Source: JAJRRH01 sp047638815
Lineage (GTDB): Bacteria > Bacteroidota > Bacteroidia > Flavobacteriales_D > JABDKJ01
Length of the DNA stretch: 64,000 bases
Direction of reading: 5' to 3'
Assembly: GCA_047638815.1 (NCBI GenBank)
Contig: JBLIMR010000002.1
Span: forward strand, 62,001 to 126,000
In this document: positions 9,089 through 18,396 of the stretch, piece after piece
Position numbering within the stretch: the first letter of the stretch is position 1
Layout of the letters: each line of letters opens with the position of its first letter
Notes under the pieces: model-generated
The model's input: the letters and a program-made list of their open reading frames with translations, nothing else
What the model was told of the DNA's origin: nothing
Database searches by the model: none
Translations under genes and position numbers: made by a program

Positions 9089-9751
9089 ATGGATGCAAAA
9101 ATAGCATTGTCTTGGAGCGAAAACTTTCGTGAGGAATTTTCTAAAGATTACTTTCAAAAACTGACCAATTTTGTTCGGGAAGAGTATCAGAATCACACGA
9201 TTTACCCTCCTGGGGACTCCATTTTTGCAGCTTTTGACGCTTGTTCTTTCGAGGATATAAAAGTGGTTATTATCGGTCAGGATCCTTATCATAGGCTGGG
9301 ACAGGCCAATGGATTGTGTTTTTCGGTTGCCAAAGGAGTAAAAACGCCACCCTCATTGCGTAATATCTATTTGGAACTAAAGTCTGATGTGAATAAAGAA
9401 ATTCCTGAACATGGAGATCTGTCTCATTGGGCGAAGCAAGGGGTGCTTATGCTAAATGCAACATTAACAGTGAAAGCAAAAAGTCCTGGATCTCACCAAA
9501 AAAAGGGCTGGGAGCAATTCACGGATGCCGTAATCCAAAGAATAAACAGCCAGAAAGACAATGTGGTATTTCTTTTGTGGGGAGCATACGCACAAAAGAA
9601 AGGCGCAGTGATAGATCCACAGAAGCATTGCGTACTATCCTCACCACACCCATCACCGTTTTCAGCCCATAAAGGCTTCCTAGGGAACAAACATTTCAGC
9701 AAAACAAATGAATATTTGTTGGAAAAGGGAATGGACCCAATTAATTGGTGA
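9089..9751 (+). CDS. ung: Uracil-DNA glycosylase, family 1
   Basis: Removes uracil from DNA to start base excision repair. 220 residues, normal for the family. The water-activating loop GQDPYH places the catalytic Asp at D65, and the Leu-loop motif HPSPFSAHKGF places the catalytic His near H187. The uracil-recognition strand VLMLNATLTV is also seen. ATG start at 9089, 43 bases after lpdA, with no obvious promoter of its own, so it may be read through from lpdA. The last codons overlap the TTG element of the predicted pabB promoter. Confidence 0.97.
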   Translation: MDAKIALSWSENFREEFSKDYFQKLTNFVREEYQNHTIYPPGDSIFAAFDACSFEDIKVVIIGQDPYHRLGQANGLCFSVAKGVKTPPSLRNIYLELKSDVNKEIPEHGDLSHWAKQGVLMLNATLTVKAKSPGSHQKKGWEQFTDAVIQRINSQKDNVVFLLWGAYAQKKGAVIDPQKHCVLSSPHPSPFSAHKGFLGNKHFSKTNEYLLEKGMDPINW

Positions 9752-9778
9752 AATATCTAACGCCTTTGACTAATTTTG
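9745..9778 (+). promoter_or_regulatory. Putative promoter for the pabB-tilS-yhhQ cluster
   Basis: TAATTTTG at 9771-9778 matches TAnnTTTG, with TTG at 9745-9747 and a 23-base spacer, at the upper limit of the usual range. It lies just upstream of the TTG start of pabB. In AT-rich DNA such matches arise easily, so support is moderate. Confidence 0.4.
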
Positions 9779-9791
9779 AAAAAAAAGGCTA

Positions 9792-11012
9792 TTGAATTCT
9801 CACAAGCATCTTATATACTGTCAATCCAATAAAAATGGGAAGAGTTATCTTGCCATTGGCGTAGAGGAGGAATTGGTATTATCAGATACAAGAGATTCTT
9901 TTGAAGCCTTGGATGCATTTCTCCAGAATAAAAAATCTTGGGTCTTCGGTTATATGTCATATGACTTAAAAAATGATGTTGAAGATCTTAAGTCGGAAAA
10001 TCATGATGGTTTGAAATTTCCAGAGATGGTGTTTTTTCGTCCGAAGTTAGTTCTTCAAATTTCGGAAAATGAACACAATGTCAAATACAATGGCGCTGGT
10101 TTTTCGGATCAAGAAATTGATAATATATTAAAGGATTTAACCAAAAAACACCCCACTAAAAATGAGGCTAATAATTATTCAATAAAGCAAAGAACCAGTA
10201 AGAATAATTACCTACGAAATACCTCTCAAATATTAAACCACATTCATCGAGGTGATATCTATGAAATGAATTATTGTCATGAGTTTTTTATAGAAAATAT
10301 TGCTCTGAATCCATGGTCAATTTATCAAAAGTTAAACGCTCTAACACAAGCCCCATATTCTTGTTTTATGCGATGGGAAAATCTGCATGTGTTGAGTGGT
10401 AGTCCGGAATTATTTTTGGAAAAAAAAGGAGGAAAAATTTATTCTAAACCAATTAAGGGAACCATAAAAAGAGGAAGGAATATTGCAGAGGATGAAGTGC
10501 TAAAAAATGAATTAAGAAATGATCCTAAAGAACGTGCTGAAAATGTAATGATTGTGGATATTGTCAGGAATGATTTATCACGATCGGCAAAGAAAAATTC
10601 AGTTGAAGTCGAAGAATTGTGCGAGATTTATTCCTTTGAAACGGTGCATCAAATGATCTCTACCATAACTTCGGAAGTCTCAGATGAGACAAGCGGTGTA
10701 GAGGTTTTGAAACACTCTTTTCCTATGGGTTCTATGACTGGAGCGCCTAAGATTAGAGCAATGGAATTGATTGAGAAATTGGAGGATTTTAAACGAGGAA
10801 TTTATTCCGGAGCGATAGGTTATTTCGAACCGGACGGAGACTTTACTTTCAACGTAATTATCAGAAGTATTCTTTACAATTCGTCAAATAAATATTGCTC
10901 TTTTGCAGCGGGAGGAGCACTTACCGCACTGTCAATTCCAGAGAAAGAATATGAGGAAACTTTATTAAAAGCTGAGGCTATGAAAAAGTCCATTTTGGAA
11001 CATGCGGAATAG
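9792..11012 (+). CDS. pabB: Aminodeoxychorismate synthase component I
   Basis: Chorismate-utilising enzyme that makes 4-amino-4-deoxychorismate for folate synthesis, normally with a glutamine amidotransferase partner (not in this window). 406 residues from a TTG at 9792. A stop at 9777-9779 bounds the frame upstream and no ATG occurs before the conserved part, so TTG is the best start; an AAAGG ribosome site lies just before it. The catalytic block PIKGT (K222) carries the Lys typical of PabB, where anthranilate synthase has Ala. Further family blocks are GSPELFLEKKGG, DPKERAENVMIVDIVRNDL and HSFPMGSMTGAPKIRAME. It overlaps tilS by 11 bases, implying co-translation. An isochorismate or anthranilate synthase is less likely because of PIKGT. 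Confidence 0.88.
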   Translation: MNSHKHLIYCQSNKNGKSYLAIGVEEELVLSDTRDSFEALDAFLQNKKSWVFGYMSYDLKNDVEDLKSENHDGLKFPEMVFFRPKLVLQISENEHNVKYNGAGFSDQEIDNILKDLTKKHPTKNEANNYSIKQRTSKNNYLRNTSQILNHIHRGDIYEMNYCHEFFIENIALNPWSIYQKLNALTQAPYSCFMRWENLHVLSGSPELFLEKKGGKIYSKPIKGTIKRGRNIAEDEVLKNELRNDPKERAENVMIVDIVRNDLSRSAKKNSVEVEELCEIYSFETVHQMISTITSEVSDETSGVEVLKHSFPMGSMTGAPKIRAMELIEKLEDFKRGIYSGAIGYFEPDGDFTFNVIIRSILYNSSNKYCSFAAGGALTALSIPEKEYEETLLKAEAMKKSILEHAE

Positions 11013-12324
11013 GTTCAAAAAACATATGGATGTGGAAAGATATTTCCAAAAAAACCAAAAAGTTTTATTGGCGATAAGTGGGGGAGTAGACTCAGTAGTT
11101 TTATTTCATTTATTACTTGATGAAAAAGTTGATTTGCATTGTGCGCATGTTAATTTTCAGTTGAGAAAAGAGGATTCAAATGAAGACGAAAAATTTGTCA
11201 AGGAACTTTGTGAACGAAATAATGTTCCGTTAAAAATATTGCACACTGACACAAAAAAATATGCAAAGGAAAACAAGTATAGCATTCAGGAATCTGCGAG
11301 AGAAATTCGATATCGTTGGTTTGAAGAACTGATGAGAGAAATGAAATGTAATGCACTAATTACAGCGCACCATAAAGATGATTCTATAGAGACATTTTTC
11401 ATCAATCTTGTTCGTGGAACAGGACTTAAGGGGCTAACGGGAATAAAAACAATTCATGTCGAAATATTCCGCCCGTTGTTGTTTGCATCGAAGGAAGAAA
11501 TTGAAAAATTTGCACAAGCGGAAAACATTTCATTTCAACAAGATGCATCTAATTTTGATGATAAATATCTCAGAAATAATTTAAGAAAAAACATCATTCC
11601 AAAGTTCAAAGAAGCGCAAAATTCTTTCGCGAAAATCATGGTAGAGAATATGGACAAACTAAGTGTTGTCCAAAAAATATTAGAGGAAAAGGAGAAAGAT
11701 GTTTTTTCACAATATGTAAAAAACGAAAGTGAGAAAATTATTATTTCCAAATCCATTACGAAGGAAATTGGAGCATCTCATTTTCTTTATGTGTTGTTGA
11801 GTAAATATGGTTTTAACAAAAGTCATGTTCAAGATATTTTAGCTAATCCAGAAGTTGGTCGATCGTTTTATTCTGTGAAGAAAGAATTGAATATTGAACG
11901 GGAATCTTTTGTGATATCTTCTAAATCAGTAACCGAACTTGAGTCAGAAACATACTGGATTCAAGATGACTTAAACGTTAACCATCTCCCAATTTCATTG
12001 AAGATTTCAGTTTTTCAATCCGAGAAAATTACTTTTGAAAACGACAATAATATAGTAAATTTAAACAGGGATAAGCTGCAATTTCCACTACAACTTCGTT
12101 TGTGGAATGATGGAGATAAGTTTCAACCTTTAGGCATGAAGGGAAAGAAATTGGTCAGTGATTTTTTAAGAGAACAAAAAGTTTTTTCAGCAACGAAAAG
12201 ACAACATTGGGTTATTGTTTCTGGAGAAGAAATAGCATGGGTTGTTGGACAAAGAATAGGAAATTCCTACAGGATAAAAGAGGATACATCCAATGTTTTA
12301 AAATTAAAATTCAATAATGGCTAA
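11002..12324 (+). CDS. tilS: tRNA(Ile)-lysidine synthetase
   Basis: Converts C34 of the CAU-anticodon isoleucine tRNA to lysidine so that it reads AUA; essential in most bacteria. 440 residues. The N-terminal PP-loop ATPase motif SGGVDS is at 26-31 and ITAHHKDDSIETFFINLVRG is the substrate-pocket block. A C-terminal TilS domain follows (LRLWNDGDKFQPLGMKGKK, VSDFLREQKV, WVVGQRI). ATG 11002 is kept because RFKKHMDVERYF matches the usual N-terminal helix; ATG 11026 is the alternative. It overlaps the 3' end of pabB by 11 bases and the next gene by 8, a compact three-gene cluster. Confidence 0.95.
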   Translation: MRNRFKKHMDVERYFQKNQKVLLAISGGVDSVVLFHLLLDEKVDLHCAHVNFQLRKEDSNEDEKFVKELCERNNVPLKILHTDTKKYAKENKYSIQESAREIRYRWFEELMREMKCNALITAHHKDDSIETFFINLVRGTGLKGLTGIKTIHVEIFRPLLFASKEEIEKFAQAENISFQQDASNFDDKYLRNNLRKNIIPKFKEAQNSFAKIMVENMDKLSVVQKILEEKEKDVFSQYVKNESEKIIISKSITKEIGASHFLYVLLSKYGFNKSHVQDILANPEVGRSFYSVKKELNIERESFVISSKSVTELESETYWIQDDLNVNHLPISLKISVFQSEKITFENDNNIVNLNRDKLQFPLQLRLWNDGDKFQPLGMKGKKLVSDFLREQKVFSATKRQHWVIVSGEEIAWVVGQRIGNSYRIKEDTSNVLKLKFNNG

Positions 12325-13075
12325 ACAGAAAAATGGAGAATTTTTCTATCTCATTCTTGCGGCAATTTTTATAGCCTCACTAGTCACATGTAATCTTATT
12401 TTTTTAAAATTTACGAGCTTCACTCCATTTTCGTTTTTGACGTTTGGAGCTACCGAAGATTCTATTTGGCATAATCTAGTAAACTATACCTTCATCATCA
12501 GCGTTGGATTGATCCCATATCCCATCACCTTTTTAGTGACGGATCTCATTTCAGAAATCTATGGTGTTAGGCGTGCCAATAATGTTGTGAAAGCTGGATT
12601 AATGGCTTCCGTTTTTGTCTTAATCATCGTTTTCGTGGCAGACATTTCTCCATCGATAAATACTGATCCAAGCGAAGGAGTGACAGACGTCATGTTCTCA
12701 AGCATATTCGGGCTAACGGCTGTTTCTGTTTTTTCATCCATGATGGCTTATCTTCTAGCGCAGTTTATTGATATTAGGATATTTCACTTTTGGAAAAGAC
12801 GCACGAATGGTAAGAAATTGTGGTTAAGAAATAACTTCTCGACCATCCCTAGTCAGTTCTTCGATTCAATGACGGTTTTACTTATGCTTTGTAGTTTTGG
12901 GGCCATACCCTGGGAGAATTTTTGGCCCTTCTTTTGGTCTGGATTTATCTTCAAGATACTGGTCGCTTTATTTGACACACCATTATTCTACCTATTTTCG
13001 GGAATGGCAAGGAGGTATTTTGGCTTGAAAATGGGAGAAGAATTAGTTGATAAGTATCTGATTAACAATTATTAA
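12317..13075 (+). CDS. yhhQ: Queuosine precursor transporter (YhhQ/QPTR family)
   Basis: Inner-membrane protein of the VUT/QPTR family, known to take up preQ0/preQ1 for queuosine tRNA modification. 252 residues with about six hydrophobic segments: FYLILAAIFIASLVTCNLIF at the start, VGLIPYPITFLVTDLISEIY carrying the family signature, then VFVLIIVFVADI, FSSMMAYLLAQFI and two C-terminal helices around WENFWPFFWSGFIFKILVAL. The motif TDLISEIYG is characteristic. Its start overlaps the end of tilS by 8 bases, so it is co-expressed with another tRNA-modification gene. Substrate specificity is inferred from family. Confidence 0.85.
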   Translation: MAKQKNGEFFYLILAAIFIASLVTCNLIFLKFTSFTPFSFLTFGATEDSIWHNLVNYTFIISVGLIPYPITFLVTDLISEIYGVRRANNVVKAGLMASVFVLIIVFVADISPSINTDPSEGVTDVMFSSIFGLTAVSVFSSMMAYLLAQFIDIRIFHFWKRRTNGKKLWLRNNFSTIPSQFFDSMTVLLMLCSFGAIPWENFWPFFWSGFIFKILVALFDTPLFYLFSGMARRYFGLKMGEELVDKYLINNY

Positions 13076-13217
13076 CACGAAAACACATTAGGAATCCAAT
13101 TCATTGGTCAGATTATTGTAGGACTAAGTTTCTTTATCAGCTTTTAATGAAGAACTTTGTCTTAGGTCTAATTATAGGCCATGACAGCAGAAATTGAGCA
13201 TTAACTCAAGTATTATT

Positions 13218-13703
13218 ATGAAATATATTTTATTAAGCACATTAGTATTTATTCTCTCCTTCAGCGTATATGCGCAAGAGCAATCGCCTGTTACATGGAG
13301 TGCAACAATCCTGAATAACAACGACAATACGGTTGACTTTGTTTTTATGGCCAATATTAAAGATGGGTGGCATCTTTATTCTCAAACATTGGAAAGTGAC
13401 AAGGGGCCAATACCAACAAGTTTCAGCTTTACTGAGTCAGATGATTTTGAATTAGTTGGTAAAACTAATGAGAATCCACCTCGTAAAACGTACGACCCCA
13501 ATTTCGAAATGGAAATTGCAATGTTTGAAGGACAAGCAATGTTTTCTCAGAAATTAATGATGAAAGCAGAAACCATGTCCGTATCAGGAAAAATTTCATT
13601 TATGGTTTGTAACGATGAGCAATGCATTTTTCCACCGGAGGAGGAATTCTTAATTGTCAAGAAGGGTGAAACACTTTCATTTACAATATTGGAAAAAAAG
13701 TAG
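13218..13703 (+). CDS. Stand-alone DsbD alpha-domain protein, exported
   Basis: 161 residues from the ATG at 13218; a TTG 24 bases upstream is in frame, but the signal peptide begins at MKYILLSTLVFILSFSVYAQ. The mature part is a single immunoglobulin-like domain matching the N-terminal periplasmic domain of DsbD: WSATILNNND, DGWHLYSQTLESD and the redox pair MVCNDEQC followed by FPPEE. It lacks the membrane and thioredoxin domains. It lies 22 bases before a full-length DsbD-like gene whose own N-terminal domain is a paralogue, so it probably acts as a second reductant-carrying periplasmic partner. That role is inference; the domain assignment is good. No clear promoter was found in the 140 bases before it. 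Confidence 0.8.
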   Translation: MKYILLSTLVFILSFSVYAQEQSPVTWSATILNNNDNTVDFVFMANIKDGWHLYSQTLESDKGPIPTSFSFTESDDFELVGKTNENPPRKTYDPNFEMEIAMFEGQAMFSQKLMMKAETMSVSGKISFMVCNDEQCIFPPEEEFLIVKKGETLSFTILEKK

Positions 13704-13725
13704 TCTTAAGATTTATTAGATTTTT

Positions 13726-15792
13726 ATGATAAAGAAAAAACACATCATCGTCACGCTTCTATTGCTCATTGGACTTGGTATTTTTCAATGCGGAAAACAA
13801 GAGATGATTAGTGATGGTCCTTTTGGGGATAAACCTACACTGGAAGAAATTCAAGCAAGACATATCAAGTGGCAGGTTATATCGAATAAAATATCTGAAG
13901 ACGAATATGAGGTTATCGTACATTCTTGGCTGCAAGATAAGTGGCACTTATATTCTCAGGAATTAAGTTGGAAAGAAGGACCTTTAGAGACCATAGTTAC
14001 TTTTGAGACGGGAAATGATTTTTCTTTGGTCGGAAAGGCCGAGGAGGAGGGTGTTGAAAAACATTACGATCCTGTTTGGGAACACGACATAGAGTTCTTT
14101 GCTGATGAAGTGTTCTTCAAACAAAAGGTAAAAGTGATCAACCCAGGCTCAATGATTTTTTCTGGAAATGTAAACTTCATGATGTGTGATGATCGTGAAT
14201 GTATGCCACCTGACGATTTTTCATTCAAGATAAACTTAGCCACAGGAGAAGAAATAAAAACCGATGTGGATGTTACTGCAACTGATGACAAAGCATTGTC
14301 TTTGATTCCTGCAGTACCGAACGTGGATTTAGAAAACCCCGTCAATCCATGTGGAGATAAAAAAGATGAAGAAAATAAAACCTACTGGATGCTTTTCATT
14401 CTTGGCTTAGGTGGTGGATTGATATCACTCATTACGCCATGCGTATTCCCAATGATTCCTTTGACTGTTAGTTTTTTCACTAAAGGAGGAAAAGAGAAAG
14501 GGAAAGGAATCTGGCGAGCTATCATTTATGGCGTATCTATTGTTGCGGTGTATGCTGCATTAAGTCTGCCATTTTATGCGCCAGGTACTGATCCAGAGAT
14601 GCTGAATCAGATTGCTACAGGCTTCACTTTGAACATGTTCTTCTTCGTGATATTTGTCGTTTTTGCCATTTCATTCTTTGGCTATTTCGAAATCACATTA
14701 CCCAACAGTTGGGCCAATAAAGCGGATAAAGCATCTGACGTTGGTGGTCTTATGGGGATCATTTTCATGGCCTTAGTATTGGCGATAGTATCTTTTTCAT
14801 GTACGGGACCTTTGTTGGGATCTGTACTTGCGGGATCATTAAAAGATGGACCACTACCGATCACGATTGCCATGCTTGGTTTTGGTGCGGGATTGGGTAT
14901 TCCATTTACTCTTTTTGCCGCATTCCCTTCACTATTAAAGTCTCTACCACAATCTGGAGGATGGTTAAATACTGTTAAAGTTGTATTGGGATTTGTAGAA
15001 TTAGGTTTAGCGGTTAAATTTCTTTCTAATGCTGATTTCGTCTACAGGTTCGGTGTTTTGCACAGAGAAACATTCTTCCTCATTTGGGCGATACTTGCTT
15101 TTGCGACTGCAGCATATTTATTTGGGTTGTTTCTTTTCCCGCATGACTCTAAGGGTCAGAAAATTGGTAGTACGAGAAAAGTTATTGGGGTGATTTTCTT
15201 GATTTTCGGAATTTACGTTGCTCCTGGTGTAATGCCAAAGGATTCTCAACCTTGGAATTTCGGATTGGTAAGCGGATTTCCACCTTCTACGTGGTATAGT
15301 TGGTATGATCAAGAGGAGGAATTAGAGGTTGTTACTGACTTCCAAACCGCTCTGGATTTGGGTGCGGAGCAAGATAAACTTGTCTTACTTGACTTCACAG
15401 GATATGCTTGTGTGAATTGTAGAAAAATGGAGGATAACGTGTGGACTGAAGATGACATTCATAAAGTATTGGACGAGAACTTCGTCATCGCTTCTTTGTA
15501 TGTTGATGATAAGGTTAGTCTGGATGAAGATAAAAAGGGAGACATTGTCATTCCACTTTCTGATGGAACGAACAAGCTCAAGAAAATAAAAACGGTTGGT
15601 GATATATGGGCAACATTTGAGTCCTTGCGCTTTAAACAAGTTTCTCAACCCTATTATGTTCTCATGAGTCCGGATGGTCACTTGATGACTAATCCTGTAG
15701 CCTATACACCAGATTCCGATGAATATTTGGAATGGTTGAAATGTGGTATGGATGCATATGAAAAATACAAGTCTCAGACATCTGAAAAATAG
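13726..15792 (+). CDS. dsbD: DsbD-family thiol:disulfide interchange protein
   Basis: Carries electrons from cytoplasmic thioredoxin across the inner membrane to periplasmic or outer-envelope disulfides. 688 residues in DsbD order. An N-terminal hydrophobic signal ends in Cys (GIFQCGKQ) and is possibly a lipid anchor, though not a canonical lipobox. The alpha domain has the redox pair MMCDDREC. The CcdA-like membrane domain spans ~220-500, with C239 (ITPCVFPMIPL) and C359 (SFSCTGPLLGS) as the transmembrane redox pair. A C-terminal thioredoxin-like domain has C562-V-N-C565 (GYACVNCRKMED). It follows the stand-alone alpha-domain gene and precedes gmhA by 16 bases, so the three may share a transcript. 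Confidence 0.92.
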   Translation: MIKKKHIIVTLLLLIGLGIFQCGKQEMISDGPFGDKPTLEEIQARHIKWQVISNKISEDEYEVIVHSWLQDKWHLYSQELSWKEGPLETIVTFETGNDFSLVGKAEEEGVEKHYDPVWEHDIEFFADEVFFKQKVKVINPGSMIFSGNVNFMMCDDRECMPPDDFSFKINLATGEEIKTDVDVTATDDKALSLIPAVPNVDLENPVNPCGDKKDEENKTYWMLFILGLGGGLISLITPCVFPMIPLTVSFFTKGGKEKGKGIWRAIIYGVSIVAVYAALSLPFYAPGTDPEMLNQIATGFTLNMFFFVIFVVFAISFFGYFEITLPNSWANKADKASDVGGLMGIIFMALVLAIVSFSCTGPLLGSVLAGSLKDGPLPITIAMLGFGAGLGIPFTLFAAFPSLLKSLPQSGGWLNTVKVVLGFVELGLAVKFLSNADFVYRFGVLHRETFFLIWAILAFATAAYLFGLFLFPHDSKGQKIGSTRKVIGVIFLIFGIYVAPGVMPKDSQPWNFGLVSGFPPSTWYSWYDQEEELEVVTDFQTALDLGAEQDKLVLLDFTGYACVNCRKMEDNVWTEDDIHKVLDENFVIASLYVDDKVSLDEDKKGDIVIPLSDGTNKLKKIKTVGDIWATFESLRFKQVSQPYYVLMSPDGHLMTNPVAYTPDSDEYLEWLKCGMDAYEKYKSQTSEK

Positions 15793-15808
15793 GAACTAAC
15801 TTAGCCCC

Positions 15809-16390
15809 ATGTCTAGATCAAAAATCAAAGCGCATTTTGAAGAGTCGCTGGAGGTTCTTCAAAATTTTCTTGCGGAAGAAAGCAATTTTCAAAATATAGA
15901 ATCTGCCGGAACTTTGATGGTCAATGCAATAAGAGGCGGCCATAAGATCATCTCTTGTGGCAATGGCGGATCAATGAGTGATGCCATGCACTTTGCTGAA
16001 GAATTAACGGGAAGATTCAGAGATGATAGAGTTTCAATGGCAGCAATTGCAATTTCTGACCCATCGTATATTTCATGCGTTGCTAATGACTACGGTTATG
16101 ACAAAGTCTTCTCACGATTTGTGGAGGGCATGGGAAGTGAAGGAGATGTCCTGCTTGCGATTAGCACTTCAGGAAACTCTAAGAACGTCATAGAGGCTGT
16201 TTCAGCAGCCAAACAAAAAGGAATGAAGGTTGTTGCACTTACTGGCAAAGACGGAGGCAAATTGGCCTCTGAAGTCGATGTTGAAATACGCGCACCAAAA
16301 TCTCAATATGCCGATCGCGTCCAAGAGATTCACATCAAGGTGATTCACTCTTTGATTGATTTTATTGAGGGACATATTGGTGTCAGCTAA
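15809..16390 (+). CDS. gmhA: Phosphoheptose isomerase (sedoheptulose 7-phosphate isomerase)
   Basis: Cytoplasmic SIS-domain isomerase converting sedoheptulose 7-phosphate to D-glycero-D-manno-heptose 7-phosphate, the first step toward the ADP-heptose used in LPS core. 193 residues, typical length. The phosphosugar-binding signature SCGNGGSMSDAMHFAEELTG, the LLAISTSGNSKNVI loop and the C-terminal QEIHIKVIHSLIDFIE helix are all present. No other heptose gene is in this window. Its position 16 bases after dsbD suggests read-through transcription. Confidence 0.93.
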   Translation: MSRSKIKAHFEESLEVLQNFLAEESNFQNIESAGTLMVNAIRGGHKIISCGNGGSMSDAMHFAEELTGRFRDDRVSMAAIAISDPSYISCVANDYGYDKVFSRFVEGMGSEGDVLLAISTSGNSKNVIEAVSAAKQKGMKVVALTGKDGGKLASEVDVEIRAPKSQYADRVQEIHIKVIHSLIDFIEGHIGVS

Positions 16391-16688
16391 TCGAATTCGT
16401 TATTTTTCTCATTGCTAAAATCAATACCATTTTCTTCTGTCACATTATTTCTTAAATTAAATGTGCGTGATTTAATACTATTCTAAATCAGAAGATTAAT
16501 GAATCAATTCACTATTCTATCATTATATTGCGTTACATTTGAGAAACCCAAAATCTGATAGGGCTTTGTAAGCCTTAAATCTGAACATCTAAATATTTAT
16601 TCCCAGGTTTGGAAGAACAAATACAGCAAAGTTACTGAGCAACTCCGAGAGTTAAAGTTGCAAAGTACATTGTCAAACATTTAATATC
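16391..16688. other. Intergenic region before the comM-like gene
   Basis: 298 bases without a gene. Seen here are a TACATTTG box at 16534-16541 (no TTG at the right distance), a small hairpin GGCTT-TGT-AAGCC near 16563-16575, and a GCAAAGT motif repeated near 16629 and 16665. None is strong enough to call a regulator site. Confidence 0.4.
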
Positions 16689-18227
16689 ATGCTAGTAAAA
16701 ACATACGGATCTGCCCTTATGGGAATCGATTCAACGATAGTTACTGTTGAGGTAAATGTCAATAATGGGGTTAATTTCCATTTGGTGGGATTGGCTGACA
16801 ATGCAGTCAAAGAGAGCCATCAAAGGATACAGGCAGCCCTGAAAAACATTGGGTATAAAATGCCAGTGAAAGAATACACAATCAACATGGCTCCTGCTGA
16901 TATTCGTAAAGAAGGATCTTCTTATGATCTAACTTTAGCCATAGGTATACTTGCGGCAACCGGACAAATTTCTAGTGAAGGCATCGGAGATTACGTCATC
17001 ATGGGGGAGTTGTCATTAGATGGTGATTTACGACCAATAAAAGGGATTTTACCAATCGCGATTGAAGCAAAAAAAGACAACTTCAAAGGGATCATTGTAC
17101 CCTCAGAAAATGCCTTGGAGGCAGCTGTTGTTGAAGGGCTTATTGTATATGGTGTGGATAAAATTTCTCAAGTGATAGATTTTTTCAATAAGGAAAAAGA
17201 GCTGGAACAAACGGTCATCGACACACAAGAATTTTTCTACAATAGAGTAGAGGACTACCCCGTAGATTTTAGCGATGTAAAAGGACAGGAAAACATAAAA
17301 AGAGCTTTTGAAATTGCTGCTGCTGGTGGACACAATGTGATATTGATTGGTCCTCCTGGGGCAGGTAAAACTATGCTTGCAAAAAGACTTCCAACGATAC
17401 TTCCTCCTTTGAGTATTGAAGAGAGTTTGGAGACGACAAAAATTCATTCTGTGGTTGGTAAAATAAAAAAAGATCATGGTCTTATTACAGCTCGTCCTTT
17501 TCGGTCGCCACATCATACAATCTCAGATGTAGCACTGGTTGGTGGTGGCGGGTATCCACAACCTGGAGAAATTTCTTTGGCACATAACGGGGTGTTGTTT
17601 TTGGATGAATTACCAGAGTTTAAAAGAACCGTTTTAGAGGTGATGAGACAACCATTGGAAGACCGAACTGTGAATATTTCTCGCGCTAAATTTTCCGTTG
17701 ATTATCCAGCGGCATTTATGTTGGTGGCAAGTATGAATCCATGTCCATGTGGATACTATAATCACCCAGAAAAAGATTGCATGTGTGCCCCTGGAATGGT
17801 GCAGAAATATTTAAATAAAATCTCTGGACCCCTTCTTGATCGAATTGACCTTCACATAGAAGTCACTCCAGTAAGTTTCTCTGAATTGACCGAAACAAGA
17901 GAGGAAGAAAAAAGCAGTGAAATAAGAAAGAGAGTCAATATCGCACGTCAATTTCAAGGCACTAGATATGACGGAGCCGAAGGGATACATTCCAATGCTC
18001 ATATGGGAAAAAAAGAATTGCTGAAATATTGCAATATCGACCAAGCGGGAAAGGATATTCTAAAAAAAGCTATGGACACTTTAGGTCTCTCAGCAAGGGC
18101 TTATGATCGAATATTAAAAGTGGCAAGAACAATCGCAGATCTCGATGCCTCAGAGGGAATAAAAACAAATCATTTGGCAGAAGCAATTCAGTATAGAAGT
18201 TTGGATAGGGATGGATGGGCTAGTTAG
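16689..18227 (+). CDS. comM: YifB/ComM-family Mg-chelatase-like AAA+ ATPase
   Basis: Cytoplasmic hexameric helicase-like ATPase; ComM promotes branch migration during natural transformation in characterised bacteria. 512 residues. The N-terminal ChlI-type domain (FHLVGLADNAVKESHQRIQA, MAPADIRKEGSSYDL) is followed by the Mg-chelatase AAA+ core with Walker A GPPGAGKT at 221-228 and Walker B GVLFLDELPEF. A Cys cluster (NPCPCGYYN...CMCAPG) and the C-terminal ChlI_C helical domain (LSARAYDRILKVARTIADL) complete the family layout. It is preceded by a ~300-base intergenic region and converges with the esterase gene 169 bases downstream. Whether this organism is naturally transformable is not shown here. 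Confidence 0.9.
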   Translation: MLVKTYGSALMGIDSTIVTVEVNVNNGVNFHLVGLADNAVKESHQRIQAALKNIGYKMPVKEYTINMAPADIRKEGSSYDLTLAIGILAATGQISSEGIGDYVIMGELSLDGDLRPIKGILPIAIEAKKDNFKGIIVPSENALEAAVVEGLIVYGVDKISQVIDFFNKEKELEQTVIDTQEFFYNRVEDYPVDFSDVKGQENIKRAFEIAAAGGHNVILIGPPGAGKTMLAKRLPTILPPLSIEESLETTKIHSVVGKIKKDHGLITARPFRSPHHTISDVALVGGGGYPQPGEISLAHNGVLFLDELPEFKRTVLEVMRQPLEDRTVNISRAKFSVDYPAAFMLVASMNPCPCGYYNHPEKDCMCAPGMVQKYLNKISGPLLDRIDLHIEVTPVSFSELTETREEEKSSEIRKRVNIARQFQGTRYDGAEGIHSNAHMGKKELLKYCNIDQAGKDILKKAMDTLGLSARAYDRILKVARTIADLDASEGIKTNHLAEAIQYRSLDRDGWAS

Positions 18228-18396
18228 TTTATTCGCATTAAATATTTAACTACTTCATTGAGTTAGCAATTCTACATTCTGTACAATCTCACGGATTACT
18301 TTGCTTTAAATCCGCGCTAACAGGTATAATACCTATATACTTATACCCCATTGATGGTACACATTTAAAAATGAGTATAACTTTAAACACATTTTT

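Noticed and set aside
18322..18334. Palindrome AGGTAT-A-ATACCT between comM and the esterase
   Set aside because: Short, AT-rich and between two convergent gene ends, where an operator is not expected.
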